Source of the DNA: Bin87 sp965261195
GTDB lineage: Bacteria > Chloroflexota > Dehalococcoidia > Lucifugimonadales > UBA3495
Reading direction: 5' to 3'
NCBI GenBank assembly: GCA_965261195.1
Contig: OZ253455.1
Location: 2,542,001 to 2,606,000 of the forward strand
Length of the DNA: 64,000 bases
The notes under the pieces were generated by a model. The model saw only the letters and a list, made by a program, of their open reading frames with translations. It made no database searches and had not been told where the DNA came from. The position numbers were made by a program, and so were the translations under genes. Every line of letters begins with the position of its first letter. Position 1 is the first letter of the stretch. This document shows positions 17,017-25,730 of the stretch, one piece after another.

Positions 17017-18003
17017 ATGCCGCCGGTACTACAAGTCGAGGACCTGCGCGTCGAGTTCCGGGTGCCCAATGGAACCGTGCACGCGGTGAACGGTGTGTCC
17101 TTCTCCCAGGAAGAGGAGGAGATATTTTGCATAGTCGGTGAGAGCGGCGCCGGCAAGAGTGCGCTGGCGCTGGCCGTCATGGGCCTGCTCCCCGACAACG
17201 CCGCCATCACCAGCGGCAAAATCCTGTTCGACGGCGTAGATCTGGTGACGGCTACCGACGAGCAAATGCGCCTGTTGCGCGGCAAAACGATGTCGCTGGT
17301 TTTTCAGGACGCTCAATCCGCCCTCAACCCCGTGCAGACCATCGGCTCACAACTGACGGAAGTCATAGTCACCCACTCGCAACTGAACCGCCGCGCCGCC
17401 GCCGCCGTGTGCCAGGAAATGCTGCGTGAGTTGGGCGTTCCGGACCCGAAACGAATTATGGGCGCCTACCCGTTCACGCTCAGCGGCGGCCAGTGTCAAC
17501 GGGTGATGCTGGCGATGGCTTTGGTGATGCGACCCAGGCTGCTGATCGCCGACGAGGTAACATCCAGCGTCGATGTCACATTGCAGGCTGAAATCCTGGA
17601 ACGGTTGAAAGAGCTGAGCCGCGATTCCAAATCGGCCATTCTGCTCATCACCCACGACATGGGCGTGGTGGCGCACATGGCGCGACGGGTGGGAGTGATG
17701 TACGCCGGGTTTTTGATGGAATACGCCGAACTCCTGCCCATATTCCAACAGCCGCGCCATCCGTACACCTGGTCGTTGCTGCAAACCCTGCCGCGCCTGG
17801 ATTCCGCCGGGCGCCGCCTGAACGCGTTGCGCGGCACGCCGCCGGATTTGATGACCCCGGCAGAGCAATGCCCATTCCTGCCGCGCTGCCCCAAGGCGCT
17901 GGGGCAGTGTCGCGTACACGCGCCGCCACCGCTGGAGGAACTGGCCGCCGGTCATCTCACGGCCTGCTACAACCCCGTTACCTATCCGGCAGTCCAGCGC
18001 TAA
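17017..18003 (+). CDS. Peptide ABC transporter ATP-binding protein (DppD/OppD type), orphan
   Basis: A 328-residue ABC ATPase with Walker A 'GESGAGKSALAL' (about residue 42), signature 'LSGGQCQRVMLAMAL' (about 155) and Walker B 'RPRLLIADE' (about 177). The C-terminal oligopeptide/dipeptide extension has cysteines 'CPFLPRCPKALGQC'. The third signature-motif neighbour is Cys rather than the usual Gln/Arg. No permease or binding protein is adjacent. A full peptide transporter with its own two ATPases is encoded at 44-50 kb, so the role of this ATPase is unclear. It may pair with permeases elsewhere. Confidence 0.85.
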   Translation: MPPVLQVEDLRVEFRVPNGTVHAVNGVSFSQEEEEIFCIVGESGAGKSALALAVMGLLPDNAAITSGKILFDGVDLVTATDEQMRLLRGKTMSLVFQDAQSALNPVQTIGSQLTEVIVTHSQLNRRAAAAVCQEMLRELGVPDPKRIMGAYPFTLSGGQCQRVMLAMALVMRPRLLIADEVTSSVDVTLQAEILERLKELSRDSKSAILLITHDMGVVAHMARRVGVMYAGFLMEYAELLPIFQQPRHPYTWSLLQTLPRLDSAGRRLNALRGTPPDLMTPAEQCPFLPRCPKALGQCRVHAPPPLEELAAGHLTACYNPVTYPAVQR

Positions 18004-18016
18004 CCCAGCAGCGGCG

Positions 18017-19039
18017 TTAGCGAGCGGATACCAGGTCGGCCACCAGCAGCTCCAGCGACACCGCTGGTTCCAGCCGGCCGGTTTTGATGTCCAGGTCGCT
18101 TCTCAATACCCGTTGGTACATCCGGCTAATATTGGCCAGCGACGTGCGACGCGCCTGCCCCAGCGTTTTGCGAATTACAAAATCGGAGCTGGTGCCCATG
18201 CGCCGACCCATCTCCGACGGAGCAACGGCACGGTCGCTCAGGTCGCGGGCCAGCGCCATCAACCGCAACTGCCGCTCGATCATGGCAATCAGGTACTGAG
18301 GTTCGCGGCCTTCGTATATCAACTGGGTTAGCAGGCGCAGCGCTTCCCCGGGGTGCCCATCCACGATGGCGTCCACCGCAGCAAAGATGTTGGTTTCCTG
18401 CGCGTATGACACCAACGCCCGCACGTCTCCCTCGTTGATCTCACGACCGGTGGCATACAACGCCAGTTTGTCCAGTTCCCGGTCCAGAGTCCACAAATCG
18501 CTGCCCACCATCTCCGAAATCGCCTTGATCGCCGGCGGAGATATGGAACCGCCCTTAGCCTCGGCGTTTCGCTTCACCCACCGGGCCAGTTCCGGCCCGT
18601 CCGGAGCAGTTTGGTGATGCACCGTAGAATGTTCGGCCAACGCGCGGAGCATCGGGTTGCGCGCCGAGATAGCGCCATCAATGAAAATTAGCAGGGTACT
18701 GTCCGGCAATTGCGGGATGGCTTCCGCAAGTTGCATCCATCCCACGGAGCCGCCGCCCCCGCGTCGATTGCTGCGGGCACGGGAACCGGAGGCAGCCCGA
18801 CCCCCGGCCGCCGGTTCCTGGGTCGCAACTGCGCCCTCAATCTCCACGAGGCGGACGGGTTCCAGAAACGGCAGCGAATAGCACATCGACAGAACTTCAG
18901 CGGGTTGGGCCTGGGCCGCAACTACCCGCTGCCGATTAGAGTCCATCAGGTCGTCGGCGCCGGCCTCTGCCCGGAGCCGGTGCACCTGCTGCGTTACCAG
19001 GAACGTATCGCCGTACACTATATGCACCGGCACGGCCAA
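18017..19039 (-). CDS. holA: DNA polymerase III, delta subunit
   Basis: The delta subunit opens the sliding clamp in the clamp loader. The 340-residue protein matches the HolA layout: N-terminal 'VYGDTFLVTQQVHRLRAEAGAD', a middle AAA+-like region with 'LPDSTLLIFIDGAI', and the family C-terminal helix bundle 'DAIVDGHPGEALRLLTQLIYEGREP' to 'LIAMIERQLRLMALARDL'. As expected for delta, no functional Walker A motif is present. A serine/glycine/arginine-rich insertion sits near residues 75-100. It is transcribed toward the plus-strand ABC gene, only 13 bp away. Confidence 0.88.
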   Translation of the reverse strand: MAVPVHIVYGDTFLVTQQVHRLRAEAGADDLMDSNRQRVVAAQAQPAEVLSMCYSLPFLEPVRLVEIEGAVATQEPAAGGRAASGSRARSNRRGGGGSVGWMQLAEAIPQLPDSTLLIFIDGAISARNPMLRALAEHSTVHHQTAPDGPELARWVKRNAEAKGGSISPPAIKAISEMVGSDLWTLDRELDKLALYATGREINEGDVRALVSYAQETNIFAAVDAIVDGHPGEALRLLTQLIYEGREPQYLIAMIERQLRLMALARDLSDRAVAPSEMGRRMGTSSDFVIRKTLGQARRTSLANISRMYQRVLRSDLDIKTGRLEPAVSLELLVADLVSAR

Positions 19040-19063
19040 CCCTCCGGGGTCCGTCGAACCGCT

Positions 19064-19474
19064 CTAGTTCTCGACCAACTCGGTGAGTACGCCGAATACC
19101 GAACGTGGGTGCACGAAACCGATAGTACCCGACAACCCGTGCCTCGGTTCGTGGTCAATCAGAGCAAGGCCGTTAGCCGACAGAATTTTGAGCTTCCCGG
19201 CAATGTCGTCCACGTTCAATGCCAGGTGGTGCAATCCTTCACCGCGCCGTTCGATGAAACGACCGACCGCACTCTCGGGGGACAGTGGCTGTAGCAATTC
19301 AATGCGGGTTTGGCCAACCTCGATTAGACACGCCCGCACACCCTGATCAGCCATTTCAACCACTTCGGCGTCGGGAGTGCCGAAATTGGCTGCAAAGAAA
19401 TCCAGCGCGGCGCTGATATCGTTCACCGCAACGCCAACGTGGTCGACATAGTTCACCGCGCACACTTCGGCCAT
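19064..19474 (-). CDS. mce: Methylmalonyl-CoA epimerase
   Basis: This 136-residue vicinal-oxygen-chelate protein interconverts (R)- and (S)-methylmalonyl-CoA. 'YVDHVGVAVNDISAALDFF' supplies the first metal His, 'RIELLQPLSPESAVGRFIERRGEGLHHLALNVDD' (two adjacent conserved blocks) a Glu and the second His, and 'FVHPRSVFGVLTELVE' the last Glu. ATG 19474 is used; an in-frame GTG at 19492 lies in the adjacent palindromic repeat. With the mutase subunits here and an acyl-CoA dehydrogenase next door, it fits propionyl-CoA/methylmalonyl-CoA metabolism. Confidence 0.9.
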   Translation of the reverse strand: MAEVCAVNYVDHVGVAVNDISAALDFFAANFGTPDAEVVEMADQGVRACLIEVGQTRIELLQPLSPESAVGRFIERRGEGLHHLALNVDDIAGKLKILSANGLALIDHEPRHGLSGTIGFVHPRSVFGVLTELVEN

Positions 19475-19484
19475 TGCAGTTTTC

Positions 19485-19522
19485 ACCCTCACCCTAGCCC
19501 TCTCCCGTCAAGGGAGAGGGGA
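19485..19522. repeat. Palindromic interspersed repeat, copy 1
   Basis: CCCTCTCCC-GTCAA-GGGAGAGGG (19498-19520) is a perfect 9-bp stem with a CACCCTCACCC lead-in. The same stem with loop ATCGA occurs at 57704-57726. Such units are common interspersed intergenic repeats; here it lies between two minus-strand genes. Confidence 0.75.
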
Positions 19523-19550
19523 CTTTAGCGTTGTGCAATTTTCTGCTCAT

Positions 19551-20705
19551 TTAGACCGGATATTGCGCCAGCACCTGCCGGGCGATAATCATCCGCTGCA
19601 CTTCCGAGGTTCCTTCGTAAATCGTCGTAACTCGGGCGTCCCGGAACAGTCGTTCAACCCTCGATTCCTTGAAGAACCCAATGCCGCCGTGGATCTGCAT
19701 CGCTTCGTAAGTGGCTGTATTGCACATTTCCGAGGCAATGAGCTTGGCCATGCACGCCTCGTTGATGAAGGGCAAGCCCTGGTCGCGCAAGGTAGCGGCG
19801 TGCATCGTGGCAACCCGGGCAGAATGGATGGCGGTCGCCATATCTGCCAGCTTGAACTGGATGGCCTGGTGATGTGCCAGTGGCTTGCCGAACGTTTCCC
19901 TAAGCTGGGAATACCGCACGGCTTCTTCCAGCGCGGCCTGGCCGATGCCAACACATTGGGCGGCAATGGATATGCGGCTCGAATCCAGAATGTCCATGGC
20001 GTATCGGAACCCCATGCCCGGTTCGCCAATTACATTTTCGTAGGGAATCTCGGCATCGTCGAATACGATCTCGCAGGTGCTGGATGCCCGAATGCCCATC
20101 TTGTTGTGCTGTGGGTTGATCGCCATTCCGGGTGTGCCGGCTGGGACGATGAAGGCGCAAACGCCACGGTAGCCGGCAGAACGGTCCTGGTTAGCGAACA
20201 CGACGAGCGTTTCCGCCACCTCAGCGTTGGTGATGAACTGCTTGGACCCGTTGAGCACCCACGACCCGTTCCGTTTGGTGGCGGTGGTTGCCATCGCGGC
20301 GGCATCAGAACCGCTGCCGGGTTCCGTGAGCGCCCACGCCGCAATACCCTTGCCGGATGCCAGCGACGGAATGTACTGCTGTTTCTGCTCTTCGTTGCCG
20401 AACCTGGCGATGGTCTCAACGCCAAGCCCGAGATGAGCCGCCAGGGTTACGCTGGTGGCGGCGTCGACCCGCGCCATCTCTGATATTGCAATGGACGACT
20501 GTCTGAAGCCGCCTCCGCTGCCCCCATAGGCTGGGTCAACCCCGATCCCCGGCAACCCCAGTCGAGCCATGCCGTGCCAGTTGTCCCAGGAGAATTCGGC
20601 TTTCTCATCCAACTCGGCGCTGCGAGGCAACACCTCCCGTTCGGCAAAGTCCCGCACCAGGTTTTGCAGCATCCGTTCTTCTTCGTTCAACATAAAGTCA
20701 ATCAC
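19551..20705 (-). CDS. Acyl-CoA dehydrogenase
   Basis: An FAD-dependent dehydrogenase of 384 residues that introduces the alpha-beta double bond in acyl-CoA, passing electrons to ETF. Motifs: 'ALTEPGSGSDAAAM' (about residue 130), 'KQFITNAEVAE', 'NKMGIRASSTCEIVFDD', 'QAIQFKLADMA', and the C-terminal 'IYEGTSEVQRMIIARQVL' with the catalytic Glu of Y-E-G-T. GTG 20705 is favoured by GGAGG six bases upstream. Its neighbours (epimerase and mutase) suggest a short or branched-chain substrate, which the sequence alone does not prove. Confidence 0.92.
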   Translation of the reverse strand: MIDFMLNEEERMLQNLVRDFAEREVLPRSAELDEKAEFSWDNWHGMARLGLPGIGVDPAYGGSGGGFRQSSIAISEMARVDAATSVTLAAHLGLGVETIARFGNEEQKQQYIPSLASGKGIAAWALTEPGSGSDAAAMATTATKRNGSWVLNGSKQFITNAEVAETLVVFANQDRSAGYRGVCAFIVPAGTPGMAINPQHNKMGIRASSTCEIVFDDAEIPYENVIGEPGMGFRYAMDILDSSRISIAAQCVGIGQAALEEAVRYSQLRETFGKPLAHHQAIQFKLADMATAIHSARVATMHAATLRDQGLPFINEACMAKLIASEMCNTATYEAMQIHGGIGFFKESRVERLFRDARVTTIYEGTSEVQRMIIARQVLAQYPV

Positions 20706-20804
20706 GGCAATCCTCCGTGTTGTGATTATTTCAGCCTGGTATCGCCATGGCCGCCGGCAACATCAGCCGGTGAAGGCATCAGGGCGGGCCAGTGCGCCAG
20801 TTTA

Positions 20805-22466
20805 TTATAGACCTGCTACCGGTTCATACTCACCGAATACCCGGCGCAACACCTCGCAAATCTCGCCGAGGGTGGCATATTTCTCGACGCATTCCATCAT
20901 CAGTGGGATGGTGTTGGCCTCCGGGCTTCGGGCGGCATCCGCCAAACGTGCCAGGCTAATCTGCACCGCCATGTTGTCACGTTCGCGACGCAACGATTTC
21001 AAACGCTGAATTTGATCCGCCGCGGCGTCGGCATCCACCCGTAGCAGCCCGGAAATGGGTGGCGATTCGGTAACGTACTGATTCACCCCAACCACGGTAC
21101 GATCACCATCGTCAATACTCCGTTGGTGGCGGAACGCGGCTTCGCCGATCTCCCGGACCTGGAACCCATCCTCGATGGCGGCTACCGCTCCGCCCATCCG
21201 GTCGATGCGTTCGATATATTCCAGCACTCCCGCTTCCAGTCGGTCGGTCAGGTCTTCGACGTACCACGAGCCACCCAGCGGGTCCACCACGTCGGCGGCG
21301 CCGCTTTCGTGGGCCAGAATCTGCTGGGTACGCAATGACAGCTGGGCCGATTCTTCGCTGGGCAGGCTTAAAGCTTCGTCCTTTGAATTGACGTGCAGGG
21401 ATTGGGTGCCGCCCAATACCGCCGCCAGGGCCTGCACGGTGCTGCGTATCACGTTGTTATCCGGCTGCTGCGCCGTCAACGTAACACCGGCGGTTTGCGT
21501 ATGGAAACGCAGCATCATTGAGCGCGGGTCGGTGGCGCCGAAACGGTTTCGCATAATGCGCGCCCACAGACGCCGTGCCGCCCGGAACTTGGCTACTTCC
21601 TCGAACAGATTGTTCTGCGCCACAAAGAAGAAGGACAGCCGCGGAGCAAAATCGTCCACCGCCAACCCAGCGTCCACGGCAGCCTGAACATACGCGATGG
21701 CGTTGGCGAAGGTGAACGCCAGCTCCTGCGTGGCGGTGGCGCCCGCTTCGCGCATATGGTAGCCGCTGATGCTGATGGTATTCCAGCGCGGCACATTCGC
21801 GGCGCAATACTTGAACACATCCACCACCAGGCGCATCGAGGGGCGCGGCGGGTAGGCGTAAGTGCCGCGGGCGATGTATTCCTTCAGGATGTCGTTTTGC
21901 AGCGTCCCGCTGAGCTGTTCCGCGCTCACGCCCTGCCGCTTTCCGGCTGCGATGTACATACACAGCAGCACCGATGCAGTAGCATTGATGGTCATGGACG
22001 TGCTGACCTTGTCCAGCGGGATGCCATCGAACAGGGTTTCCATGTCGTAAAGCGAGCAGATGGGCACACCAACCTTACCGACTTCACCCTCTGCCAAAGG
22101 ATGGTCGCTGTCGTAACCGATCTGCGTAGGCAGGTCAAAGGCGACGGACAAACCGGTCTGTCCGTTGTCCAGCAGGTAACGGTACCGTTCATTGGTGGCG
22201 GCTGCGGTGGCGTAGCCGGCGTACTGGCGCATCGTCCAGATCCGGCCTCGGTACATATTGGGCTGCACGCCGCGGGTGTACGGGAATTCGCCCGGATAGC
22301 CGACTGTTTCCCGATAATCAGTGGTTTTATTCGCACCGTCCTCCGGCGTGTAAACGGTATCCAGCGCAATACCCGAGTCAGTCTCGAAGGACTCCCGCCG
22401 TTCGGGGAAACGCGAAGTAACTCGCGAAAGAGTGGAATCCTGCCACTCCTGCTTGCTTTCCGCCAT
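20805..22466 (-). CDS. Methylmalonyl-CoA mutase large (catalytic) subunit
   Basis: This 553-residue TIM-barrel subunit carries the acyl-CoA mutase signatures 'YTRGVQPNMYRGRIWTMRQYAG' (two joined conserved blocks around residue 65), 'GLSVAFDLPTQIGYDSDHP' (about 107), 'SISGYHMREAGATATQELA' and 'SLHVNSKDEALSLPSE'. It lacks the cobalamin domain, which is supplied by the separate gene at 6734. ATG 22466 is chosen because GGAGGG lies nine bases upstream; a TTG at 22475 abuts the Shine-Dalgarno. Members of this family also include ethylmalonyl- and isobutyryl-CoA mutases. The nearby epimerase favours methylmalonyl-CoA. Confidence 0.9.
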   Translation of the reverse strand: MAESKQEWQDSTLSRVTSRFPERRESFETDSGIALDTVYTPEDGANKTTDYRETVGYPGEFPYTRGVQPNMYRGRIWTMRQYAGYATAAATNERYRYLLDNGQTGLSVAFDLPTQIGYDSDHPLAEGEVGKVGVPICSLYDMETLFDGIPLDKVSTSMTINATASVLLCMYIAAGKRQGVSAEQLSGTLQNDILKEYIARGTYAYPPRPSMRLVVDVFKYCAANVPRWNTISISGYHMREAGATATQELAFTFANAIAYVQAAVDAGLAVDDFAPRLSFFFVAQNNLFEEVAKFRAARRLWARIMRNRFGATDPRSMMLRFHTQTAGVTLTAQQPDNNVIRSTVQALAAVLGGTQSLHVNSKDEALSLPSEESAQLSLRTQQILAHESGAADVVDPLGGSWYVEDLTDRLEAGVLEYIERIDRMGGAVAAIEDGFQVREIGEAAFRHQRSIDDGDRTVVGVNQYVTESPPISGLLRVDADAAADQIQRLKSLRRERDNMAVQISLARLADAARSPEANTIPLMMECVEKYATLGEICEVLRRVFGEYEPVAGL

Positions 22467-22552
22467 AAGATTCAACCCTCCGGGCCAATTGAGCCGGCCG
22501 CATTTTCCATCGCCATTTTACCACCCAGCGGCCGGCCCGGACGCCCGGCGGG

Positions 22553-22582
22553 TTGACACTTTACGAAACCCGTTCATATACT
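22553..22582 (+). promoter_or_regulatory. Sigma70-like promoter for yvcK-glmS
   Basis: TTGACA (22553-22558), an 18-bp spacer and TATACT (22577-22582) form a near-consensus promoter in the divergent gap upstream of yvcK. An 8-bp inverted repeat CTGGTTAG/CTAACCAG (22581-22588, 22611-22618) begins at the end of the -10 box and could fold in the leader. Confidence 0.7.
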
Positions 22583-22654
22583 GGTTAGGTTGCCAAGTCG
22601 TCCTGGTATTCTAACCAGTGCGCTAGCAATGCTGGGATCCATGTCCTTCGTTCC

Positions 22655-23824
22655 GTGTCCAATCAACGACCCTCGGACTGGCTGATGAGCAGGAAGAACA
22701 TTGTCGTCGTCGGCGGCGGTACGGGCAACCACACCACCCTGACCGGCCTTAGAACCCAGGATTGCAACCTGACTGCCGTTGTTGCCATGACGGACAGCGG
22801 GGGCAGCAGCGGTCGCCTGCGGGAAGAAATGGGGCACCTGCCACCTGGCGACCTGCGCCGATGCCTGATGGCGCTGGCCGAAGCTACGGACGCCGGCAAC
22901 CTGATGCGCCGACTCTTCGAATATCGATTCCCGGCTGGCGAAGGACTGAACGGCCATAGCTTCGGAAACCTGTTGCTGGCCGCGCTGACTGAAGTCACCG
23001 GCAACACCATCACTGCTATCGGTGAAGCCGCGCGCCTGTTGGGTATCAGCGGCAACGTCCTGCCGGTTACCTTGACTCACTCCACATTATGCGCCCGCCT
23101 GGAAGATGGCAGCAGGTTGATTGGCGAGTCTGCCATCGACCTGCGCAGCGACAAGATTGAGGTGGGCGTTGACTATATCTACCTGGAACCACCGGCCTAC
23201 GTGTATCCGCCGGTGCTCGAGGCCATCGCCGCCGCCGACGCCATCGTGCTGGGGCCCGGGGACATCTACACCAGCGTACTTCCCAACCTGCTCGTTGAAG
23301 ATGTCGCGCAGGCCGTCAAGGAGTCCAGGGCAGTCAAGATTCACGTATGCAACCTGATGACCAAGCCTGGTGAAAGCAACGGGTTCCAGGCATCCAATTT
23401 TCTCGCCTTGCTAACCGAATACCTGGGAACACGGCAGCCACTGGATTTCCTGCTGGTCAACAACACTCCCCTACCGCCCCGATTGCTGCACCGCTATGCT
23501 GCTGATGGTCAATACCCGGTTATTCTGGATGAGCCGGCCTGTATGCCCGTAGTCGGGCGCATTGTCCAACGACCTTTGCTTGCTCCGGGCGTGTTCCTGC
23601 GCCATGACCCCGGCGCCCTGGCCGCCGCCATTATGGAGATTGTGGTGGGAGCCAGCGATGCGCAGGACGCGCCCAGGTCTCCGTTCGTTTTCGACTGCGA
23701 CTACCTGATCGGCCCACAACCCATCGGCAACGAGTATGGCGTGCGGCCCATTCCGGTCGACGATGATGCTGCGGACGCCGGCGCTACGCTGACCGTCCGC
23801 AGCTCCGACCCGGATAGCGGTTGA
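22655..23824 (+). CDS. yvcK: YvcK/GlmR-type gluconeogenesis factor
   Basis: YvcK (CofD-like) proteins control carbon partitioning into cell-wall precursors, binding UDP-GlcNAc and stimulating GlmS in Bacillus. The 389-residue protein has 'IVVVGGGTGNHTTLTGL' near the N-terminus, 'MTDSGGSSGRLREE' and 'PGDLRRCLMALAE', the nucleotide-sugar site region, then 'NSFGNLLLAALTEVTG'-like 'GHSFGNLLLAALTE', 'IVLGPGDIYTSVLPNLLV' and 'CNLMTKPGES'. GTG 22655 is taken as start; ATG 22685 is an alternative. glmS begins 6 bp after the stop, which supports a shared role in amino-sugar supply. Confidence 0.9.
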   Translation: MSNQRPSDWLMSRKNIVVVGGGTGNHTTLTGLRTQDCNLTAVVAMTDSGGSSGRLREEMGHLPPGDLRRCLMALAEATDAGNLMRRLFEYRFPAGEGLNGHSFGNLLLAALTEVTGNTITAIGEAARLLGISGNVLPVTLTHSTLCARLEDGSRLIGESAIDLRSDKIEVGVDYIYLEPPAYVYPPVLEAIAAADAIVLGPGDIYTSVLPNLLVEDVAQAVKESRAVKIHVCNLMTKPGESNGFQASNFLALLTEYLGTRQPLDFLLVNNTPLPPRLLHRYAADGQYPVILDEPACMPVVGRIVQRPLLAPGVFLRHDPGALAAAIMEIVVGASDAQDAPRSPFVFDCDYLIGPQPIGNEYGVRPIPVDDDAADAGATLTVRSSDPDSG

Positions 23825-23830
23825 TACCTG

Positions 23831-25690
23831 ATGTGCGGTATTGTCGGATACGTTGGTGACCAGCCGGCGTGGCCCATTGTTTTGGAGGGCTTGCGTCGTC
23901 TTGAATACCGCGGGTACGACAGCGCCGGAGTGGCGGTTCTGGAACCGAATGGCGGCCTGCGACTGTGCAAAACTGTGGGCCGGGTACACGGCCTCGTCGA
24001 CGATTTCGTCGGCCCGACGCCCCTCGGCCTGGCCGGTGTCGGACACACTCGTTGGGCTACTCACGGGCGTCCCTCCGAATCCAACGCCCACCCCCACACG
24101 GATTGTTCCGGCACCATCGCGGTGGCCCACAATGGCATCGTCGAAAACTATCTGTCCCTGAAGACCGACCTGAAAAAACGCGGCCACCACTTCAAATCGG
24201 AGACCGATACCGAGGTTATAGCTCACTTGATTGAAGAGGGTGTGCGCGACGGTCTGACCTTGCAAAACGCCGTCTTGCGCATGGGCAGCATGGTTGAGGG
24301 CCCCCAGGCGGTCGTCGCCGTCCAGGAAGGTGACCAGGACAGCATTTGCGCCTTGCGGCTGGGGCACGCCGGGGGAGTGGCCGTAGCGCATCACCAGGGA
24401 CAGAGCATCGTGTCCAGCGACTTGCCGGCTCTGTTGCCCCTCATTGGTGAGACCGGGCAGCTTCCGGTGGCGTTTCTGGAGGACGGCGAGGCGGCGGTAA
24501 TCACCCGTGGCGGGGTGACTTTTCTGGACCGCAACGGGCGCGAGGTGGCTAAGCCAATGCGCTCAGTATCGCTGGAGGACGTGCTGATCGACCGGGGCGG
24601 TTATCGGCACTTTATGCTCAAGGAAATCATGGAGCAGCCCCAGGCCGTTGTGTCGGCGCTCCGCGACCGTCTGGATTTCGGCCACGGCCGGGTATTGCTT
24701 CCCGATTTGGAAATGACCGATACCGAAATTGCCCAGCTGCGGCGCGTGGTTCTGATCGGATGCGGCACGAGCCTCCATGCTGCCCAGGTCGGTCGGCATC
24801 TGGTAGAGCGTTTGGCGGGTATACCCGCCGAAGCCGAGTCTGCATCGGAGTACCGTTATCGTGAGCCATACCTGGATGAACACACCCTGGTCGTCGCAAT
24901 CGGCCAGTCGGGCGAAACTGCGGACACGGTAGCGGCCATGGCGCAAGTGCGCCGCAGCAAGGCACGGTTGATCACAATCTGCAACGCTGCCGGAAGCCAG
25001 GCGGCGCGCCTCGCTGACGCCACGTTACTAATGCGGTCGGGTATCGAAGTCGGGGTTGCCAGCAGCAAGACGCTGACCGCCTCGCTGACCATTCTCAACC
25101 TGCTGGCCATGCGGCTGGGAACGGCCCGCGGCTTTCTGGACGCTGCGGCGAATCGCAGCCTCATCGACGAGCTGGCCCGACTCCCCGGACGCATCGCTGA
25201 TATCCTGGGGAACTCCGGGAAAATCGAAGCGCTAGCCCGACAGTTCTACCAGCACCGCAATTTCCTGTACCTGGCACGCGGCATCAACGCTCCGATTGCA
25301 GCCGAAGGCGCGCTCAAGCTGAAAGAGATTAGCTACATCCACGCCGAAGCATATCCCGCCGGCGAGATGAAACACGGCCCCATCGCGTTGATCGATCACG
25401 AAATGCCCACCCTGGCCATCGCCCCCCGCGATGCCCTGTACGACAAGATGGCCAACAACATTCAGGAAGTGAAGGCCCGCGACGGCACCGTGCTCGCCGT
25501 GCTGACCGAGGGGGATGACCAGTTGGCTCCGTTCGTGGACGGCCCGATTTTCATACCCGACGCCCCGCCGAACCTCACGCCGATACTCGCCACCATCCCG
25601 TTGCAGCTATTTGCTTACTACATCGCGGTGCGGCGCGGCTGCGACGTGGACCAACCCCGTAACCTGGCCAAGTCCGTTACCGTCGAGTAA
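23831..25690 (+). CDS. glmS: Glutamine-fructose-6-phosphate aminotransferase
   Basis: GlmS makes glucosamine-6-phosphate, the entry point to peptidoglycan precursors. The mature N-terminal Cys2 follows Met ('CGIVGYVGDQPA'). The glutaminase domain has 'RRLEYRGYDSAGVAV', 'GHTRWATHGRPSESNAHPH' and 'HNGIVENY'. Two SIS isomerase domains follow ('LIGCGTSLHAAQVGRHL' near residue 304; 'YLARGINAPIAAEGALKLKEISY' as contiguous motif blocks near 475). The C-terminus 'DQPRNLAKSVTVE' is the family end. Length 619. It is co-directional with yvcK and uppP. No glmS ribozyme is seen upstream. Confidence 0.95.
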   Translation: MCGIVGYVGDQPAWPIVLEGLRRLEYRGYDSAGVAVLEPNGGLRLCKTVGRVHGLVDDFVGPTPLGLAGVGHTRWATHGRPSESNAHPHTDCSGTIAVAHNGIVENYLSLKTDLKKRGHHFKSETDTEVIAHLIEEGVRDGLTLQNAVLRMGSMVEGPQAVVAVQEGDQDSICALRLGHAGGVAVAHHQGQSIVSSDLPALLPLIGETGQLPVAFLEDGEAAVITRGGVTFLDRNGREVAKPMRSVSLEDVLIDRGGYRHFMLKEIMEQPQAVVSALRDRLDFGHGRVLLPDLEMTDTEIAQLRRVVLIGCGTSLHAAQVGRHLVERLAGIPAEAESASEYRYREPYLDEHTLVVAIGQSGETADTVAAMAQVRRSKARLITICNAAGSQAARLADATLLMRSGIEVGVASSKTLTASLTILNLLAMRLGTARGFLDAAANRSLIDELARLPGRIADILGNSGKIEALARQFYQHRNFLYLARGINAPIAAEGALKLKEISYIHAEAYPAGEMKHGPIALIDHEMPTLAIAPRDALYDKMANNIQEVKARDGTVLAVLTEGDDQLAPFVDGPIFIPDAPPNLTPILATIPLQLFAYYIAVRRGCDVDQPRNLAKSVTVE

Positions 25691-25730
25691 TTTTCGTTCG
25701 GTCTGCCGGGCAGTTTTGGCCGACGGTTTT

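Noticed and set aside
19533..20483. 316-codon plus-strand open frame
   Set aside because: Antisense to acyl-CoA dehydrogenase, no conserved features.
23700..23830. glmS ribozyme ahead of glmS
   Set aside because: glmS starts 6 bp after yvcK and the sequence before it is coding; no ribozyme core is apparent.
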